A stretch of 64,000 bases of DNA from Owenia fusiformis (Eukaryota > Annelida > Polychaeta > Sabellida > Oweniidae), in NCBI GenBank assembly GCA_903813345.2, contig CAIIXF020000001.1, positions 31,346,732-31,410,731 on the forward strand. Reading direction: 5' to 3'. Within the stretch, counting starts at the first letter, position 1; each line of letters opens with the position of its first letter. The notes under the pieces were generated by a model that was given only the letters and a program-made list of their open reading frames with translations, was not told the origin of the DNA and did no database searches. A program made the position numbers and the translations under genes. Shown piece after piece: positions 60,484-64,000 of the stretch.

Positions 60484-63400
60484 AAGGGGGTGTACTCTTA
60501 TTATCCAAACTTATGAAAGGGGTGTACTCTTATTATCCAAACTTATGAAGGGACGTTCTCTTATTATCCAAACTTATGAAGGGGTTGTACTCTTATTATC
60601 CAAACTTATGAAGGGATGTACTCTTATTATCCAAACTTATGAAGGGATGTACTCTTATTATCCAAACTTATGAAGGGGTGTATTCTTATTATCCAAACTT
60701 ATGAAGGGATGTACTCTTATTATCCAAACTTATGAAGGGATGTACTCTTATTATCCAAACTTATGAAGGGATGTACTCTTATTATCCAAACTTATGAAGG
60801 GATGTACTCTTATTATCCAAACTTATGAAGGGATGTACTCTTATTATCCAAACTTATGAAGGGATGTACTCTTATTATCCAAACTTATGAAGGGACGTTC
60901 TCTTATTATCCAAACTTATGAAGGGATGTACTCTTATTATCCAAACTTATGAAGGGATGTACTCTTATTATCCAAACTTATGAAGGGATGTTCTCTTATT
61001 ATCCAAACTTATGAAGGGATGTACTCTTATTATCCAAACTTATGAAAGGGGTGTACTCTTATTATCCAAACTTATGAAGGGACGTTCTCTTATTATCCAA
61101 ACTTATGAAAGGGGTGTACTCTTATTATCCAAACTTATGAAGGGATGTACTCTTATTATCCAAACTTATTAAAGGGGTGTACTCTTATTATCCAAACTTA
61201 TGAAGGGACGTTCTCTTATTATCCAAACTTATGAAGGGGTTGTACTCTTATTATCCAAACTTATGAAGGGATGTTCTCTTATTATCCAAACTTATGAAGG
61301 GATGTACTCTTATTATCCAAACTTATGAAAGGGGTGTACTCTTATTATCCAAACTTATGAAGGGATGTACTCTTATTATCCAAACTTATGAAAGGGGTGT
61401 ACTCTTATTATCCAAACTTATGAAGGGATGTACTCTTATTATCCAAACGTAAGAAGGGATGTACTCTTATTATCCAAACTTATGAAGGAATGTACTCTTA
61501 TTATCCAAACTTATGAAGGGGTGTATTCTTATTATCCAAACTTATGAAGGGATGTACTCTTATTATCCAAACTTATGAAGGGGTGTATTCTTATTATCCA
61601 AACTTATGAAGGGGTGTACTCTTATTATTCAAACTTATGAAGGGGTGTATTCTTATTATCCAAACTTATGAAGGGATGTACTCTTATTATCCAAACTTAT
61701 GAAGGGGTGTATTCTTATTATCCAAACTTATGAAGGGGTGTACTCTTATTATCCAAACTTGTGAAGGAATGTACTATTATTATCCAAACCTATGAAGGGG
61801 GTGTACTGTTATCATCCAAACTTATGAAGGGGGTGTACTCTTATTATTCAAACTTATGAAGGGGGGGGGGTACTCTTATTATCCAAACTTGTGAAGGAAT
61901 GTACTCTTATTATCCAAACCTATGAAGGGGGTGTACTGTTATCATTCAAACTTATGAAGGGGGTGTACTCTTATTATTCAAACTTATGAAGGGATGTTCT
62001 CTTATTATCCAAACTTATGAAGGGATGTTCTCTTATTATCCAAACTTATGAAGGGGTTGTACTCTTATTATTCAAACTTATGAGGGGGGTACTCTTATTA
62101 TCCAAACGTATGAAGGGGGTGTACTCTTATTATCAAAACTTATGAAGGGATGTACTCTTATCATCCAAACTTATGAAGGGATGTACTCTTATTATCCAAA
62201 CTTATGAAGGGGTTGTACTCTCATTATTCAAACTTATTAAGGGATGTACTTTTATTATCCGAACTTATGGAGGGGGTGTACTCTTATTATCCAAACTTAT
62301 GAAGGGATGAACTCTTATTATCCAAACTTATGAAGGGATGTTCTCTTATTATCCAAACTTATGAAGGGATGTTCTCTTATTATCCAAACTTATGAAGGGG
62401 TTGTACTCTTATTATTCAAACTTATGAGGGGGGTACTCTTATTATCCAAACGTATGAAGGGGGTGTACTCTTATTATCAAAACTTATGAAGGGATGTACT
62501 CTTATCATCCAAACTTATGAAGGGATGTACTCTTATTATCCAAACTTATGAAGGGGTTGTACTCTTATTATTCAAACTTATGAGGGGGGGGGGTACTCTT
62601 ATTATCCAAACGTATGAAGGGGGTGTACTGTATTATCCAAACTTATGAAGGGATGTTCTCTTATCATCCAAACTTATGAAGGGGTGTACTCTTATTATCC
62701 AAACTTATGAAGGGTGTGTACTCTTATTATTCAAACTTATGAAGGGGGGGGGGGGTATTCTTATTATCCAAACGTATGAAGGGGGTATACTCTTATTATC
62801 CAAACTTATGAAGGGATGTTCTTTTATTATCCATACTTATGAAGGGATGTACTCTTATTATCCAAACTTATGAAGGGATGTTCTCTTATTATCCAAACTT
62901 ATGAAGGGATGTACTCTTATTATCCAAACTTATGAAGGGATGTTCTCTTATTATCCAAACTTATGAAGGGGTTGTACTCTTATTATTCAAACTTATGAGG
63001 GGGGTACTCTTATTATCCAAACGTATGAAGGGGGTGTACTCTTATTATCAAAACTTATGAAGGGATGTTTTATTATTATCCAAACTTATGAAGGGATGTT
63101 CTCTTATTATCCAAACTTATGAAGGGATGTACTCTTATCATCCAAACTTATGAAGGGATGTTCTCTTATTATCCAAACTTATGAAGGGATGTACTCTTAT
63201 TATCCAAACTTATGAAGGGATGTTTTATTATTATCCAAACTTATGAAGGGATGTTCTCTTATTATCCAAACTTATTAAGGGATGTACTCTTATCATCCAA
63301 ACTTATGAAGGGATGTTCTCTTATTATCCAAACTTATGAAGGGATGTACTCTTATTATCCAAACTTATGAAGGGATGTTCTCTTATTATCCAAACTTATG

Positions 63401-64000
63401 AAGGGATGTACTCTTATTTTCCAAACTTATGAAGGGATGTTCTCTTATTATCCAAACTTATGAAGTGATGTACTCTTATCATCCAAACTTATGAAGGGAT
63501 GTTCTCTTATTATCCAAACTTATGAAGGGATGTACTCTTATTATCCAAACTTATGAAGGGATGTACTCTTATTATCCAAACTTATGAAGGGATGTACTCT
63601 TATTATCCAAACTTATGAAGGGATGTTCTCTTATTATCCAAACTTATGAAGGGATGTACTCTTATTATCCAAACTTATGAAGGGATGTTTTATTATTATC
63701 CAAACTTATGAAGGGATGTTCTCTTATTATCCAAACTTATGAAGGGATGTACTCTTATCATCCAAACTTATGAAGGGATGTTCTCTTATTAACCAAACTT
63801 ATGAAGGGATGTACTCTTATTATCCAAACTTATGAAGGGATGTTCTCTTATTATCCAAACTTATGAAGGGATGTACTCTTATTTTCCAAACTTATGAAGG
63901 GATGTTCTCTTATTATCCAAACTTATGAAGGGATGTACTCTTATCATCCAAACTTATGAAGGGATGTTCTCTTATTATCCAAACTTATGAAGGGATGTAC
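60484..64000 (+). repeat. 31-bp minisatellite, more than 110 copies, running off the window
   Basis: The unit has the landmarks gtactcttattatccaaact and tatgaaggga. Variants differ mainly at gtactc/gttctc, in the number of G (3 to 12) after tgaa, and in attatc/atcatc/attatt. The order of variants shows larger blocks repeating, for example the run around 62000-62200 recurring near 62350-62600 and near 62890-63070. Because 31 is not a multiple of three, translated frames rotate, and open frames arise only where G runs adjust the length. Confidence 0.95.

Noticed and set aside
62676-62873. Repetitive peptide frame with KLMKG/IQTYEG periodicity
   Set aside because: It is produced by the 31-bp minisatellite where G-run changes keep one frame open. 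The frame is lost within a few units on either side.
60484-64000. CRISPR-like array of repeats
   Set aside because: Units are contiguous tandem copies without unique spacers, in a eukaryotic context.

Overview
The window is AT-rich eukaryotic nuclear DNA from an animal: coding sequence is split by GT-AG introns, most of the 64 kb is non-coding, and repeats dominate. Four elements have a 5' subterminal motif, a core of long tandem monomers, a (GACG)n-type tetranucleotide tract, and a 3' end that inverts the 5' motif. That layout resembles the 'pearl' elements (probably Helentron-related) described from bivalves, so a bivalve or other lophotrochozoan is the best guess. This is inference, not proof.

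Only two genes are recognised with confidence. (1) On the + strand, 8250-16309, a multi-exon gene encodes a secreted protein with a signal peptide and two von Willebrand factor A (VWA) domains. Eight exons join in phase to give at least 484 codons; the 3' end was not found. The first VWA has a damaged metal site and the second an intact one. (2) On the - strand, 52064-52528, an intronless 154-aa ORF matches the two-membrane-segment core of the TMEM74/TMEM74B family. Weaker candidates are a terminal exon at 6951-7089 (+), an internal exon at 30869-30949 (-) and a promoter-like block near 25.05-25.15 kb with a perfect CRE and a TATA box.

Layout. 0-8 kb: unassigned DNA, with a pearl-like element (4.46-6.72 kb) that itself carries a second pearl-like element of another family. 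8.2-16.3 kb: the VWA gene, its introns loaded with a 0.7-kb foldback, a TA-flanked Tc1/mariner-like element, pearl-like pieces and a duplicated intron segment. 18.1-19.3 kb: two abutting TTAA-flanked elements. 20.5-24 kb: a TIR element and a dimeric satellite. 24-32 kb: mostly unassigned, with a promoter-like block and one mariner-like MITE. 32.6-36.2 kb: two pearl-like elements, one with a 437-bp higher-order repeat. 39-46 kb: several large palindromic elements and a cluster of perfect palindromes. 45.9-50 kb: a nested stack in which a satellite is split by a 3-kb TIR element that contains a LINE 3' fragment and a Transib-like element. 50.4-51.8 kb: two more non-autonomous transposons. 53-54 kb: another satellite. 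60.5 kb to the window end: more than 3.5 kb of a 31-bp minisatellite.

No operon-like cooperation exists here. The main biological content is one VWA gene, one TMEM74-like gene, and an unusually readable record of nested and self-complementary transposons, several with target-site duplications or natural empty sites visible in the same window.
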